Assembly: GCA_020634855.1 (NCBI GenBank)
Contig: JACKAU010000002.1
Span: forward strand, 496,001-560,000
From: Anaerolineales bacterium
GTDB lineage: Bacteria > Chloroflexota > Anaerolineae > 4572-78 > J111
Direction of reading: 5' to 3'
Length of the DNA stretch: 64,000 nucleotides
Shown here: positions 8,521 to 16,976 of the stretch, piece by piece
Position numbering within the stretch: position 1 is the stretch's first letter
How the letters are laid out: every line of letters begins with the position of its first letter
The notes under the pieces: model-generated
Told to the model about the DNA's origin: nothing
What the model saw: the letters and a program-made list of their open reading frames with translations, nothing else
Database searches by the model: none
Program-made: the position numbers and the translations under genes

Positions 8521-8559
8521 AAAAGATCAATTCTCTTGGATTTCAGAGGTAATATTATC

Positions 8560-8617
8560 GGAGCGACAAAGCTTGCTTTGTCATTCACGGTCTGGTCAAA
8601 GTAAACTTTGACGCTCC
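8560..8617 (+). repeat. three-way-junction palindromic element upstream of the 8644 gene
   Basis: The outer stem GGAGC/GCTCC encloses two perfect hairpins, GACAAAGC-TT-GCTTTGTC and GTCAAAGT-AA-ACTTTGAC. A near-identical copy lies at 47400-47457, also just upstream of a secreted-protein gene, and the similarity continues into the leader (CGTTATTTTCA, then GAGA). Confidence 0.8.
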
Positions 8618-8643
8618 AGATCGTTATTTTCAGAGGAGAAAAA

Positions 8644-10152
8644 ATGAACTATCTTGTACAACACATGTTACTTGTCTTGAACCGGAACACCGGCCCGACG
8701 TCAAGCGGATGGGTCGGGATGGTGATCTTGGTATATGCCTATTGCTGGGCAGCCGATCCGTTTGTAGTTTTCGCTGCGGCGACGATTACGGCCACCGAAA
8801 TACGCGATGAACTGCTACAGGACGGCGATTGTGCGTTGCGGGAGGCGATTCAATCGATTAATACCGGCGTACAGTTCGATCAGTGCGGGCCGGGCGTACA
8901 CGGCCAGGCTTTACCGGCCGGGCCTTATGTGATCAACCTGCTCGTGAACGATTACACGCTGTCGCTGGCCGGGACAGGTGAAGATGCCAACAGCACCGGC
9001 GATTTGGATGTGAACGTCTCGGTCACGATCCAGGGGGTGAGCGCCGCGCAAACCAGCATCAACGGCGGGGCCATCGACCGGGTTTTGGATATCGACCCGA
9101 CAAACTCGGCCAATATCACGGTTACGCTGGCCAATGTCACCGTGGAAAACGGGCTGGCGCCGGTCGCGACGGATGGCGGCGGTATCCGCAACCAAGGTGA
9201 CGCGCTGTACGTGCGCAACAGTATTATCACTGATAATACGATCCAATTGGGTAACGGCGCGGGTGAAATTGGGAGCGGCGGCGGCATTGCCAACATTGGG
9301 GGGATTGTGCATATCGTCAACTCTAGCCTGACCAACAACCGGTTAGTCAACGGCGGCGGCGGGGGGATTTACAACTATTTAGGCGGCACAGTCACCATTA
9401 GCAATAGCACCATCAGCGGCAACCGAGCCTCAATTGCCAGCGGCTTCGCTTCCGGCGGGGGTATTTCGAATTCGTCTAACAGCGCTATGGATATTGTCAA
9501 CAGCCTCATCACCGATAACGAGGCCGATGGTTTTGGCGGCGGCCTCATCAACTTTACGGCCACAATGAACATCGCCAACAGCACGGTGACCGGCAATCGG
9601 GCCGACAGCAGTGGTGGGGGCATTCGCAACACCAGTGCGCTGTCGATGACGCACGTCACGATTACCAGCAATATCGCTGATTTCAACGGCGATGACACCG
9701 GCGACGGCGGCGGCGTCGATGCCCGGTTGGGCGAGACCGTACTCAAAGCCGTGATTGTGGTCGATAATAAAGATAACTCGCCGCCAAGCGGCTCGGTGGT
9801 CCCCGATGGGCGCGGCAATTTTATTTCGGCCGGGTACAATATTATCGGCGACGTGACTGAGATAACGGGTATTATCAATGGCGTCAATAACGACCGAATT
9901 GGCATCGATCCCCTGCTGGGGCCGCTGACCGGTTCGCCGGGCCACTTTCCGCTGCAACCCACCAGCCCGGCCATCGACTTTATCCCGGCGACGGCTTGCA
10001 CCTTCATCAGCAGCGGCCCCCCGTTGCTCATTACCAACGGCGCTCCGGTGACGACATCGCAAAATTCGGTGGCGAGGCCGTCGAATAAGGGGTGTGACGT
10101 GGGGGCGTATGAGGGGCCGCATTTTACGTTTTCGCCCATAGTGTTGAAGTAG
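8644..10152 (+). CDS. secreted right-handed beta-helix protein (CSLREAI/Chlam_PMP-like)
   Basis: About 502 residues. After an N-terminal hydrophobic stretch, the mature part starts with a TITATEIRDELLQDGDCALREAI motif, close to the CSLREAI signature found at the head of many secreted parallel beta-helix proteins. It continues with repeated short strands of the type VTISNSTISGN, VNSLITDNEA and IANSTVTGNRA with GGG turns, as in polymorphic-membrane-protein and PbH1 repeats. The C-terminus ends in DVGAYEGP, also typical. I chose ATG 8644, preceded by GAGGAGAAAA. The role is probably cell-surface or extracellular; the ligand is unknown. It shares its upstream palindromic leader with the LysM gene at 47485. 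Confidence 0.88.
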   Translation: MNYLVQHMLLVLNRNTGPTSSGWVGMVILVYAYCWAADPFVVFAAATITATEIRDELLQDGDCALREAIQSINTGVQFDQCGPGVHGQALPAGPYVINLLVNDYTLSLAGTGEDANSTGDLDVNVSVTIQGVSAAQTSINGGAIDRVLDIDPTNSANITVTLANVTVENGLAPVATDGGGIRNQGDALYVRNSIITDNTIQLGNGAGEIGSGGGIANIGGIVHIVNSSLTNNRLVNGGGGGIYNYLGGTVTISNSTISGNRASIASGFASGGGISNSSNSAMDIVNSLITDNEADGFGGGLINFTATMNIANSTVTGNRADSSGGGIRNTSALSMTHVTITSNIADFNGDDTGDGGGVDARLGETVLKAVIVVDNKDNSPPSGSVVPDGRGNFISAGYNIIGDVTEITGIINGVNNDRIGIDPLLGPLTGSPGHFPLQPTSPAIDFIPATACTFISSGPPLLITNGAPVTTSQNSVARPSNKGCDVGAYEGPHFTFSPIVLK

Positions 10153-10336
10153 GGGGGAGATTATAATCATCATCGAAGCCGGATCTACAAGCATTCAAGG
10201 AAGGGGAAGGGCGTCGTCAATCCTAAATCAATCATCTGGGGCATTATTTTAACTCTGTATGGCTGGAAAATCCGGTTATACCGGACATCCCGGAGTTGAG
10301 CTTATAAAAGACAGATTATCAGTAACCTGCACTTCC
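10153..10336. other. intergenic region with no recognised gene
   Basis: Upstream of the conserved promoter block there is no convincing ORF, RNA or repeat. It separates the beta-helix gene from the SARP gene. Confidence 0.6.
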
Positions 10337-10441
10337 CTCATCCAAACGGATGACTCTATCTCCGCCAACCGTCGGAGACTAACTTGATGAGTTAAAACCA
10401 TCTGTCTGCCCCTTGTCAGGTGACCTCATAGATGTTAAACT
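10337..10441 (+). promoter_or_regulatory. conserved promoter block upstream of the SARP gene
   Basis: A -35-like TTGTCA (10413-10418) is separated by 17 bp from TAAACT (10436-10441). The block opens with CTCATCCAAACGGATGACTC and a CGTCGGAGACTA segment. A homologous block with the same 105-bp length lies at 36139-36243 before another regulator, and the promoter part recurs at 30525-30553. The two gene-linked copies sit 102-104 nt before their start codons, which supports the chosen starts. Confidence 0.65.
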
Positions 10442-10542
10442 AAGGCGGGAAATTGCGAACAGTTAAGGTCTTGTTAGCGTTTCTGAAATAACGCCCGTTA
10501 TTGATGAACACGCTGAAGTATATAAATTATGGGAACACAACG

Positions 10543-12678
10543 ATGTCAGATCCACTAAAATTATCCTTTTTGGGGACGCCACAGGTCACATTGCCCACAG
10601 GTGAAACAGCCAAATTTACCGTGGACAACGCCTTGTTACTGCTGGCCTATTTGGTGCTTAACCCATCTAAGGCTCACCGGCGAGAAGAACTGGCCGCTTT
10701 GTTTTACACCGACTCCACCGAGAAACAAGCCAGCCAAAATTTACGCCAAACGTTGAAACGCCTGCGTCAGACGATTAAAGATGACGGCGACCCGCGCACC
10801 TACCTGCTGGGGACCATCCAATCCTTACAATTCAACACCGCCAGTCAATGTTGGTTGGATGTAAATGAATTTAATGCGCTCATAGCAGCCACCCAACAGC
10901 ATCGGCATCGCCGGTTGGAGGCGTGTCGCGACTGTATGGCCCAGTTGGCCCAAGCGGTAGAGCTGTACCGGGGCGATTTATTAGAAGGGATTGGCCGGCG
11001 CGACGACAGTCCTTTAATCGATTGGTTGGAAACGACCCGCGACAACTTGCAGCGGAAGGTGGTCCTCGCCTTGCATGCCCTGGCCCGACATTACTTGGCC
11101 CGCCGCCAGTTTGCCGAAACCGAGCAGTGTACCACCCGGCTGCTACATTTCGACGCGCTGGATGAAGAGGCGTTACGGCTGCAAATACACACCCTGGTGC
11201 TGCGAGGCGAGCGAAACCAGGCCCTCAAACGGTACCGGCAGTTCAGGAACAAGCTGCAGGCTGAACTCGATTTGGAACCCTCCCCGGAAACCGTCAAGAT
11301 GGCTAGAGCCATTCAAGCCGGTAACACACCCCAATTGAGACTGCTCCAGTTTCAGCGTAGCGACCGGCTTTTAACCTACCAGAAAGTGAGTGCTTCGGCC
11401 TTGCCCAATATCCTGGTTCCCTTTGTGGGTCGGGGGACCGAATTGCAGCAGATTGCGCGCTATTTGGCCAGCCAGGACTGCCGCCTAATTACGCTGGTGG
11501 GGCCGGGCGGCGTCGGCAAAACCCGCCTGGCCATGCGCGCCGCCGCCGATGACGCCCCGGAGTGGATTCATGGGGCTTGGCTGGCCTCTTTGGATGATGT
11601 AGCCCCGGCTGACCTGGAAGTGACCATAGCCGGCGCTTTGGGGCTAGCTACCCGTCACAATCGCCTCCGAGCGCGCCTCTATGATCATCTGCGCGAAAAA
11701 GAACTACTGCTCCTGCTCGACAATTTTGAACAACTAATGAGTCGCACCAACCTAGTCAAATCGTTGTTGGACTATGCACCCGATCTAAAAATAATCGTCA
11801 CCTCCCGCGAGCAGTTGGGCATTCGCGGTGAACAAGTTATTCAAGTTAAAGGGTTGAAATTTCCCAATGTAAATGAAATTAGCGCTTTGGACGAGGCCGC
11901 GTTGCCGGACTGGAGTCAAACCTACAGCGCCATACAGCTTTTTCTGGAAAATGCGCGGCGGGTTAGCCCCGGTTTTTGGCTCGGCCCCCACAACCTGCCC
12001 GCCGTAACCCAAATTTGTCAGCAGGTGGCCGGACTGCCATTGGCCATTGAACTGGCCTCGGCCTGGGTTCGCATTTTTTCTTGCGACGAAATCGCGACCC
12101 GGCTGGAGCAAAACCTGACTCTGCTGCGGCGCAGAACCACCGATGTGCCGGGCCGCCATGCCAGCATGGAAGCGGTCTTCGAACATTCCTGGAATTTGCT
12201 ATCCGATGAGGGGCGCGACGTGCTAAGAAAATTAGCCATCTTCCGAGGCAAGTTTTCGCTCGAAGCGGCGGAGACCGTTGCATTAGCTTCCCCGGACCAT
12301 CTGGCCATGCTGCTTGACAAATCCCTCTTGCGCCGGCAGGGATCGGTTTATTTTGACCTACATCCCTTATTAAGGCAATACGCTTTCGCCAAGCTGGCGC
12401 AGAGACCCCAACTATCTCAGGAGATGGCGCAGCAGCACGGCGCTTATTATCTGAACCGAGCCGCAACCTGGGCCGATTTATATGGCCAAATGCCGGATGA
12501 GGACCTAGCCGACATCCAGATCAAATTGGAAAATATTGACGCGGCGGTACAGTGGGCGACTACCACGCAACAGTTGGAGACTTTTATTCAGCAGTGGCCC
12601 GGCTTAGCTCACTTTCTCGATTTGCGGGGACAAGTGGTCACGCAAATGTCACACGCCAATGATATAGTGGGGGTGTGA
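10543..12678 (+). CDS. SARP-family transcriptional activator with BTAD and NB-ARC ATPase domains
   Basis: 711 residues from ATG 10543. Residues about 1-100 form a winged helix (LKLSFLGTPQVTLPTGE, then LAYLVLNPSKAHRREELAALF). Residues about 100-250 are a bacterial transcriptional activation domain with TPR-like helices, ending EALRLQIHTLVLRGERNQAL and LEPSPETVK. An NB-ARC-like ATPase follows, with Walker A GPGGVGKT near residue 320, LLLLDNFEQL as Walker B, and GLPLAIELASAWV. The C-terminal tail is helical and shorter than in large LuxR/MalT-type relatives. SARPs bind 11-bp direct repeats just upstream of -10 elements; five such sites occur in this window. The exporter operon starts 8 bp downstream, so this is the likely activator of the peptide genes. 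Confidence 0.9.
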   Translation: MSDPLKLSFLGTPQVTLPTGETAKFTVDNALLLLAYLVLNPSKAHRREELAALFYTDSTEKQASQNLRQTLKRLRQTIKDDGDPRTYLLGTIQSLQFNTASQCWLDVNEFNALIAATQQHRHRRLEACRDCMAQLAQAVELYRGDLLEGIGRRDDSPLIDWLETTRDNLQRKVVLALHALARHYLARRQFAETEQCTTRLLHFDALDEEALRLQIHTLVLRGERNQALKRYRQFRNKLQAELDLEPSPETVKMARAIQAGNTPQLRLLQFQRSDRLLTYQKVSASALPNILVPFVGRGTELQQIARYLASQDCRLITLVGPGGVGKTRLAMRAAADDAPEWIHGAWLASLDDVAPADLEVTIAGALGLATRHNRLRARLYDHLREKELLLLLDNFEQLMSRTNLVKSLLDYAPDLKIIVTSREQLGIRGEQVIQVKGLKFPNVNEISALDEAALPDWSQTYSAIQLFLENARRVSPGFWLGPHNLPAVTQICQQVAGLPLAIELASAWVRIFSCDEIATRLEQNLTLLRRRTTDVPGRHASMEAVFEHSWNLLSDEGRDVLRKLAIFRGKFSLEAAETVALASPDHLAMLLDKSLLRRQGSVYFDLHPLLRQYAFAKLAQRPQLSQEMAQQHGAYYLNRAATWADLYGQMPDEDLADIQIKLENIDAAVQWATTTQQLETFIQQWPGLAHFLDLRGQVVTQMSHANDIVGV
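12635..12668 (+). promoter_or_regulatory. SARP-box promoter before the exporter operon
   Basis: The direct repeats TGGTCAC (12635-12641) and ATGTCAC (12646-12652) are 11 bp apart. The second is followed by 10 nt and a TATAGT -10 (12663-12668). It lies inside the 3' end of the SARP gene and should start transcription about 12 nt before ATG 12687, leaving room for the GAGGTGA ribosome-binding site. Confidence 0.65.
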
Positions 12679-12686
12679 GGTGAACC

Positions 12687-13175
12687 ATGTCGCTGTCATT
12701 TTCCCGATCGCTGCGCTCGCTCCAACAAGATAATTTTGGTCCGGCTCTGGCGGCGCTCATTGTCACCAGCCTGCTACTTATGGCCTGGAGCGCCTGGTTT
12801 TTTCTGGCCCAAGTTACTCTGTATGAAACCAGTCGCGACTTTTCCGTGCAGCGGGATGGCTCGCTGCAGGTCAATTTTTCCCCGGAAGCTCTGGCCCGGC
12901 TGCGCCCCGGTCAGGCGGCCACGCTCCGGCTGACCAACGGAACGGCTTCAGAGGAGCAAACCTTCTCCGCTCAAGTGATGGATATCCCGGCGTCGAATAA
13001 CCAGACCGGCCAGGTTGAATTGTATGTCTTCTCGTCTGAACCCATTCAACCGGGCCAGGCCGGCCAGGTTCAGGTCGAAGTCGACCACGTGTCGCCGGCG
13101 ATGCTGGTCTTGCGATCGGCCGGCCAATTTGTGGATGACCCCAAACTCACTCTCAGCCCGCAACAACCGGAATAA
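12687..13175 (+). CDS. short HlyD-like membrane adaptor of the exporter
   Basis: 162 residues. One N-terminal membrane helix (FGPALAALIVTSLLLMAWSAWFFLAQVTLYE) is followed by a small beta domain with FSPEALARLRPGQAATLRL and QPGQAGQVQVEVDH. These match the barrel-sandwich/beta-barrel edges of HlyD-family membrane-fusion proteins. The long alpha-helical hairpin and lipoyl halves of normal adaptors are missing, which fits a Chloroflexota envelope without a TolC-type outer channel. It starts under its own SARP-box promoter and overlaps the C39-ABC gene by TAATG, so the two products probably form one export complex. The assignment as HlyD-like is from pattern and context. Confidence 0.72.
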   Translation: MSLSFSRSLRSLQQDNFGPALAALIVTSLLLMAWSAWFFLAQVTLYETSRDFSVQRDGSLQVNFSPEALARLRPGQAATLRLTNGTASEEQTFSAQVMDIPASNNQTGQVELYVFSSEPIQPGQAGQVQVEVDHVSPAMLVLRSAGQFVDDPKLTLSPQQPE

Positions 13176-15946
13176 TGGCCGTCTTTCCGGAAAAGCGTTT
13201 TTTTGTCCCCGAAGTCATCCAAACTTCCCAAATGGACTGCGGGCCGGCTTCGCTCAAAGCGTTGCTGGAAGGTTTTGGTATTGCCGCCTCGTACGGTCGT
13301 CTACGCGAAGCCTGTCAAACTTCGGTAGATGGCACCTCCATTGATACCCTGGAAGAATTGATGATCCAACTCGGCCTGGAAGCTGAGCAAATTATGTTGC
13401 CGGCCGACCACGTGCTGCTGTCGGAGAGTGAAGCCCTGCCCGCGATTATCGTGGTCCGTTTGCCCAACGGCTTAACCCATTTTGTAGTGGCTTGGAGTTG
13501 TCACGCCAATTGGGTCCAGGTGATGGATCCGGGGGCCGGCCGCCAGTGGAAGACGAAGCAGCAATTTTTGCGCGACCTATTTCTACACCGCTTCCCCGTA
13601 CCGGCCGAAGCCTGGCGCGATTGGGCCGGCTCACCGGGCTTTCTTCAGCCATTGCAGCGGCGGATGCGTGACCTAAACCTGCCGGAGGCGACCATCACCC
13701 AGCTAACCGACCAGGCGCTTGAGGACCCCGGTTGGCGTTCGCTGGCCGCTCTGGATGCGGCCACCCGAATGGCGGCGGCCATCATCCGCGCCGGCGGGTT
13801 AGAATCCGGGGAGGAAGCCGGGCGGGTGATCGAGCGCAGTTTTCTAGACAACCGGACGCCGCCGAGTCTCGATGACGGGACTGAGCCTGTTTTGCCGATT
13901 CCGGCCCTCTACTGGTCGGTTACACCGGTGGTCGAAAGCTATCAGGTGGAAACTGCCCCAGAGGAAGTCGATGACGGGCCGACGGAACAACTGCTGCTAC
14001 ACGGGGCGGTCTTGGTGCGCGTCACCGGCCGGCGGGCCGAACCGTCGATCGACCTGGATGAAACGATACCCGAACCGGCGCCCTTGCCGCCGGAGCTAGC
14101 CGCCATCCTCGAAGAGCCGCCGGTTAACCCCGTTCGGGAAGTGTGGCGAGCGTTGGGGCAGGACGGCTTGTTGACCCCGGCGGTGTTGGCTGTGGCGCTT
14201 TTTATGGCCACTTTAGCGGTGACCATTCAGGCTCTGCTCTTTCAGGGAGCGCTGCGCCTGAGCCGGAGCCTCAACCAAAGTGATCAGTATTTGACCGGGG
14301 TTGCCGCCCTGTTTATCTTCCTCATCGTGCTGCTGTTGCTGGAATGGCCCATTGCGGCCACCACCCAGCGGCTGGGCCGGCGGCTGGAAACCCGCCTGCG
14401 CATTGCTTTCTTGCAGAAAATTCCGCGCTTGAGCGATCGTTATTTTCACAGCCGGCTCACGTCTGACATGACCCAACGCGCTTACGACCTACGCCAACTA
14501 CGCACGCTGCCCTCCTTAGGTGTGGATCTGCTACGGCTGGTATTTCAACTCATTTTGACCACAATTGGGGTAATTATCCTTCAACCCAGCAGCGCTCTCT
14601 TGGCCGTCCTGGCCACCGTGACCTTTGTCGCTCTGTCCTGGCTGACCAATCCCATTTTGGAAGAGCGCGACCTGCGACTGCGGTCGCACACCGGCGCGTT
14701 GAGCCGCTTTTATCTGGATGCCTTACTGGGCCTGATTCCGCTCCGGTTGCATGGCGCCGAACGAGCCTTTCGACGCGAGCACGAGGGGCTGCTGGTCGAG
14801 TGGATTCGCGCCGGACAAGATTTTTCGCTGCTGTCGATTGCGCTTCAAGGTGTGAACGCGCTACTTTACACCGGCTTTGTCGTTTGGATCACTTTTTCTT
14901 ACATTATCCAAGGTGGGGAAGTCAGCGGCGTGCTCTTATTGTTTTATTGGGCGCTCAGCCTGCCCCTGCTGGGTCAACGGATTGCCGAAGTCGGGCAGCA
15001 GTACCCCACCCTGCGTAACCGGGTTGTGCGGATATTAGAGCCGCTCGGCGCGCCGGATGAGGTCGAAACCGAACCTGCTGCACCGGCTGCCGTTTCGGAA
15101 GAGTCCACCGAATCCGAAGATGCAGGAGCGCCAAGCGCCGGCGTAAAGATCGAACTCCGCGATGTGGCCGTTCAAGCGGGTGGTCACGTCATCTTGCAGG
15201 GTATTAACCTCACCTTGAACTCTGGCGACCATCTGGCCATCGTCGGGCCATCCGGGGCGGGCAAATCGAGCTTGGTTGGGCTGCTGCTCGGCTGGCACAA
15301 ACCGGCCGGCGGTGACTGCTTGGTGGATGGCGAACCGCTGCGAGGACCGCTGCTGCGCCAACTGCGTCGACAAACGGCCTGGGTCGATCCGGCGGTCCAA
15401 CTTTGGAACCGCTCTCTGCTGGAGAACCTAACTTATGGCAACGGGTCCGATCCTAACGCCAGCCAGAGTTTTGCCCTGGAGGCAGCCGATTTATATGATG
15501 TTGTCGAGCGTTTGGAAAATGGCCTCCAAACGCCATTGGGCGAGGGAGGCGGCTTGGTATCCGGGGGAGAGGGTCAGCGAGTGCGGCTGGGTCGGGTAAT
15601 GAATCGCAGCGGGGTACGGCTGGTCGTACTGGATGAACCGTTTCGCGGGCTGGATCGGGAGAAGCGTCGTGACCTACTTACCCGAGTTCGTCGCCACTGG
15701 CGAGACGCTACGCTAATTTGCATCACCCACGATGTCGGCGAGACTCAGGATTTCGAGCGGGTCATCGTTGTTGAGCAAGGCCAAATTATCGAAGATGGTC
15801 CGCCACAGGCGTTACTGCGGCGCAACGGGTCGCGTTATCAGGCTTTGCTAAAGGCGGAGGAAGCCGTGCAGACCGGCCTCTGGCAAAGCGCTGCCTGGCG
15901 ACGACTGTGGTTAGAAGAGGGGCGTTTGACGGAGCGTGACCACTGA
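13175..15946 (+). CDS. C39-peptidase ABC exporter (peptide maturation and export)
   Basis: 923 residues. An N-terminal C39 peptidase has Gln16, Cys22 in QMDCGPAS, His102 in GLTHFVVAW and Asp118 in VMDPG, so all catalytic positions are present. Residues about 150-320 are an extra acidic/helical insert not seen in standard 700-residue members. Six membrane helices follow, then a nucleotide-binding domain with GPSGAGKSS (Walker A), VSGGEGQRVRLGR (signature) and RLVVLDEPF (Walker B). Known members cut leaders after a double-glycine-type pair and export the core. The adjacent peptides with a conserved KAG end to their N-terminal block are the obvious candidates. It overlaps the adaptor gene by TAATG. 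Confidence 0.92.
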   Translation: MAVFPEKRFFVPEVIQTSQMDCGPASLKALLEGFGIAASYGRLREACQTSVDGTSIDTLEELMIQLGLEAEQIMLPADHVLLSESEALPAIIVVRLPNGLTHFVVAWSCHANWVQVMDPGAGRQWKTKQQFLRDLFLHRFPVPAEAWRDWAGSPGFLQPLQRRMRDLNLPEATITQLTDQALEDPGWRSLAALDAATRMAAAIIRAGGLESGEEAGRVIERSFLDNRTPPSLDDGTEPVLPIPALYWSVTPVVESYQVETAPEEVDDGPTEQLLLHGAVLVRVTGRRAEPSIDLDETIPEPAPLPPELAAILEEPPVNPVREVWRALGQDGLLTPAVLAVALFMATLAVTIQALLFQGALRLSRSLNQSDQYLTGVAALFIFLIVLLLLEWPIAATTQRLGRRLETRLRIAFLQKIPRLSDRYFHSRLTSDMTQRAYDLRQLRTLPSLGVDLLRLVFQLILTTIGVIILQPSSALLAVLATVTFVALSWLTNPILEERDLRLRSHTGALSRFYLDALLGLIPLRLHGAERAFRREHEGLLVEWIRAGQDFSLLSIALQGVNALLYTGFVVWITFSYIIQGGEVSGVLLLFYWALSLPLLGQRIAEVGQQYPTLRNRVVRILEPLGAPDEVETEPAAPAAVSEESTESEDAGAPSAGVKIELRDVAVQAGGHVILQGINLTLNSGDHLAIVGPSGAGKSSLVGLLLGWHKPAGGDCLVDGEPLRGPLLRQLRRQTAWVDPAVQLWNRSLLENLTYGNGSDPNASQSFALEAADLYDVVERLENGLQTPLGEGGGLVSGGEGQRVRLGRVMNRSGVRLVVLDEPFRGLDREKRRDLLTRVRRHWRDATLICITHDVGETQDFERVIVVEQGQIIEDGPPQALLRRNGSRYQALLKAEEAVQTGLWQSAAWRRLWLEEGRLTERDH

Positions 15947-16010
15947 GAGTGACCGCCACTCAAAAAATAACGATCACTCTCAGCCCAATCATTGAACCTA
16001 CTCAATGATT
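15943..16010. terminator. two hairpins between convergent exporter and peptide genes
   Basis: CTGAGAGTGA (15943-15952) pairs with TCACTCTCAG (15974-15983) and overlaps the exporter stop codon. ATCATTGA (15989-15996) pairs with TCAATGAT (16003-16010) around a 6-nt loop. They sit where the plus-strand exporter and minus-strand peptide transcripts meet, so a bidirectional end is likely, although T-runs are weak. Confidence 0.5.
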
Positions 16011-16180
16011 TAATGTAAGCACTTACTATCGCCTTGGCAGCAATCCACAAAGTTTTCAATTTTGTCATTGTTGTACGGATCGCGTAGGTGGTCTTTAAAC
16101 GCATTTCGGCAATGCTCGCCGGCTTTAAGACCGGTTTTGACCTTAAAAGACAGCTTTTTTGTAACGAATTGAGCCTTCAT
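16010..16180 (-). CDS. small Cys-rich peptide, KVKTxxKAG family (type FVxCCxGDxKCL)
   Basis: 56 residues, not previously recognised by me. It has a basic N-terminus, then FKVKTGLKAG, then a core starting EHCRNAF and ending FVDCCQGDSKCLH, with four Cys in all. The start ATG 16180 follows GGAGCAAATA. Peptides at 51017-51187 and 51232-51405 share the same block, the EHC after it and the CC-x-GD-x-KCL end, with the middle variable. This is the pattern of a conserved leader and a conserved Cys scaffold, as in exported RiPP or bacteriocin-like precursors. It is the last gene of the minus-strand peptide operon, next to a C39 exporter. Inference: cleavage after AG yields an export core of about 34 residues. 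Confidence 0.8.
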   Translation of the reverse strand: MKAQFVTKKLSFKVKTGLKAGEHCRNAFKDHLRDPYNNDKIENFVDCCQGDSKCLH

Positions 16181-16253
16181 TATTTGCTCCTTAAATGATC
16201 TTCAATATTAAAAAAGACTGAATTTGAGGGCTTGAGACGCTTAAGATTGACTA

Positions 16254-16358
16254 CTACTTCGCCTCTTGGTTGGGGCTGCTGTTAGGACTGCTGCCCCCTC
16301 CGGCTGACAAGGTCACGCCAAGATAAACGCCGGCTTTGAGCGCTGTTTTTACTTTCAA
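16254..16358 (-). CDS. 34-residue KVKTxxKAG peptide with TTG start
   Basis: The start is TTG at 16358, with GGAGG 7 nt upstream and no ATG available. The product begins with KVKTALKAG and has a short core (VYLGVTLSAGGG, then a Ser/Pro/Asn-rich tail ending NQEAK) without Cys. Two stop codons in tandem (TAG TAG) end it. It is much shorter than its neighbours, but the N-terminal block, spacing and ribosome-binding site are all intact. It lies in the same minus-strand operon. It may be a precursor with a different core or a minimal leader-bearing decoy. Confidence 0.7.
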   Translation of the reverse strand: MKVKTALKAGVYLGVTLSAGGGSSPNSSPNQEAK

Positions 16359-16385
16359 GAGACTACCTCCTTGATAGCTAACGAT

Positions 16386-16445
16386 TTAGTGCAACCACTT
16401 TTTGGCACTGCGGCAGCAACGAACAAAGTAATCGATTTTCTTTTA
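16386..16445 (-). pseudogene. decayed copy of the FVxCCxGD peptide, C-terminal remnant
   Basis: On the minus strand the frame reads KKIDYFVRCCRSAKKWLH, then stop, aligning position by position with the end of the 16010 peptide (KIENFVDCCQGDSKCLH). The last Cys is replaced by Trp. A stop codon lies immediately upstream of the matching part, and no start or leader block remains. It sits between intact family members, showing local duplication and loss. Confidence 0.65.
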
Positions 16446-16516
16446 ATATTTAGAGTATTAGGTAGTTAGGTAACCATTACTTTTTGACGGCAAACTGAAC
16501 CTGTTACTACTGCTCA

Positions 16517-16777
16517 TCAATACTCTTTGAAGCCAATATGAAACTGTCCGTGATAATCAATGGTGGGGAACGCCTGGACAAACTCCGGGCAGGTTTGACT
16601 GGCACAATCCACAAAGCGATATGACGTGCCTTTTTGATCAAAATAATTCAACTGCTTAACCGTCCACGGGCAACTCTGCTTACCATAAACCGTAATTGAA
16701 CCGGCGGTTAAGCCGGTACGAACAGATAACCCTGCGGCTTGCTTAGATGTTGATCGAACCGTACGAATTTTAGTCAT
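16517..16777 (-). CDS. glutaredoxin-like peptide carrying the KAG-type N-terminal block
   Basis: 86 residues. Residues 17-26 read LSVRTGLTAG, a variant of the family block LKVKTGLKAG. The rest is a compact thioredoxin/glutaredoxin fold: ITVYGKQSCPWTVKQL with active-site-like Cys36-Pro-Trp-Thr, DCASQTCPEF, then the cis-Pro loop FPTI and YHGQFHIGF. The second active-site Cys of CxxC is Thr, so a monothiol mechanism is expected. The start is ATG 16777, after GGGAAGAG. In this operon it could be exported to handle disulfides of the Cys-rich cores, or the leader-like block may target it to the same machinery. Both are inference. Confidence 0.75.
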   Translation of the reverse strand: MTKIRTVRSTSKQAAGLSVRTGLTAGSITVYGKQSCPWTVKQLNYFDQKGTSYRFVDCASQTCPEFVQAFPTIDYHGQFHIGFKEY

Positions 16778-16802
16778 CTACACTCTTCCCGGAAGGGAAT
16801 GA

Positions 16803-16973
16803 TTAACCCGAAAACAGCCGGTTTAACTTTTCCTGACGGCTCTGACAGCCACAATCCTTGCCGGTCAGGTTAGTATACAACTGAGCGACTTTGTCCAGGC
16901 CGGTCACTTGGGTTAAATCAGCCACGGCATCACCCAGAGGTTTGCCGGCCTTTACATTGGTCTTGACCTTCAT
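16803..16973 (-). CDS. 56-residue KVKTNVKAG peptide with CGC core
   Basis: The product starts MKVKTNVKAG, followed by KPLGDAVADLTQ, VTGLDKVAQLYTNLTG, KDCGCQ and a basic end NRLFSG. The block is at the very N-terminus, so any leader would be only 10 residues. ATG 16973 follows the stop of the upstream peptide gene by three bases, so the two are translationally coupled (its Shine-Dalgarno is weak). A related but broken copy with a stop in place of the Gln after CGC lies at 51550-51662. Function unknown; helical amphipathic character suggests a membrane-active or carrier-like core. Confidence 0.78.
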   Translation of the reverse strand: MKVKTNVKAGKPLGDAVADLTQVTGLDKVAQLYTNLTGKDCGCQSRQEKLNRLFSG

Positions 16974-16976
16974 CGC

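Noticed and set aside
8216..8521. 101-codon plus-strand open frame over the repeat array
   Set aside because: It is made entirely of the hairpin repeat units, has no ribosome-binding site and gives a low-complexity basic product.
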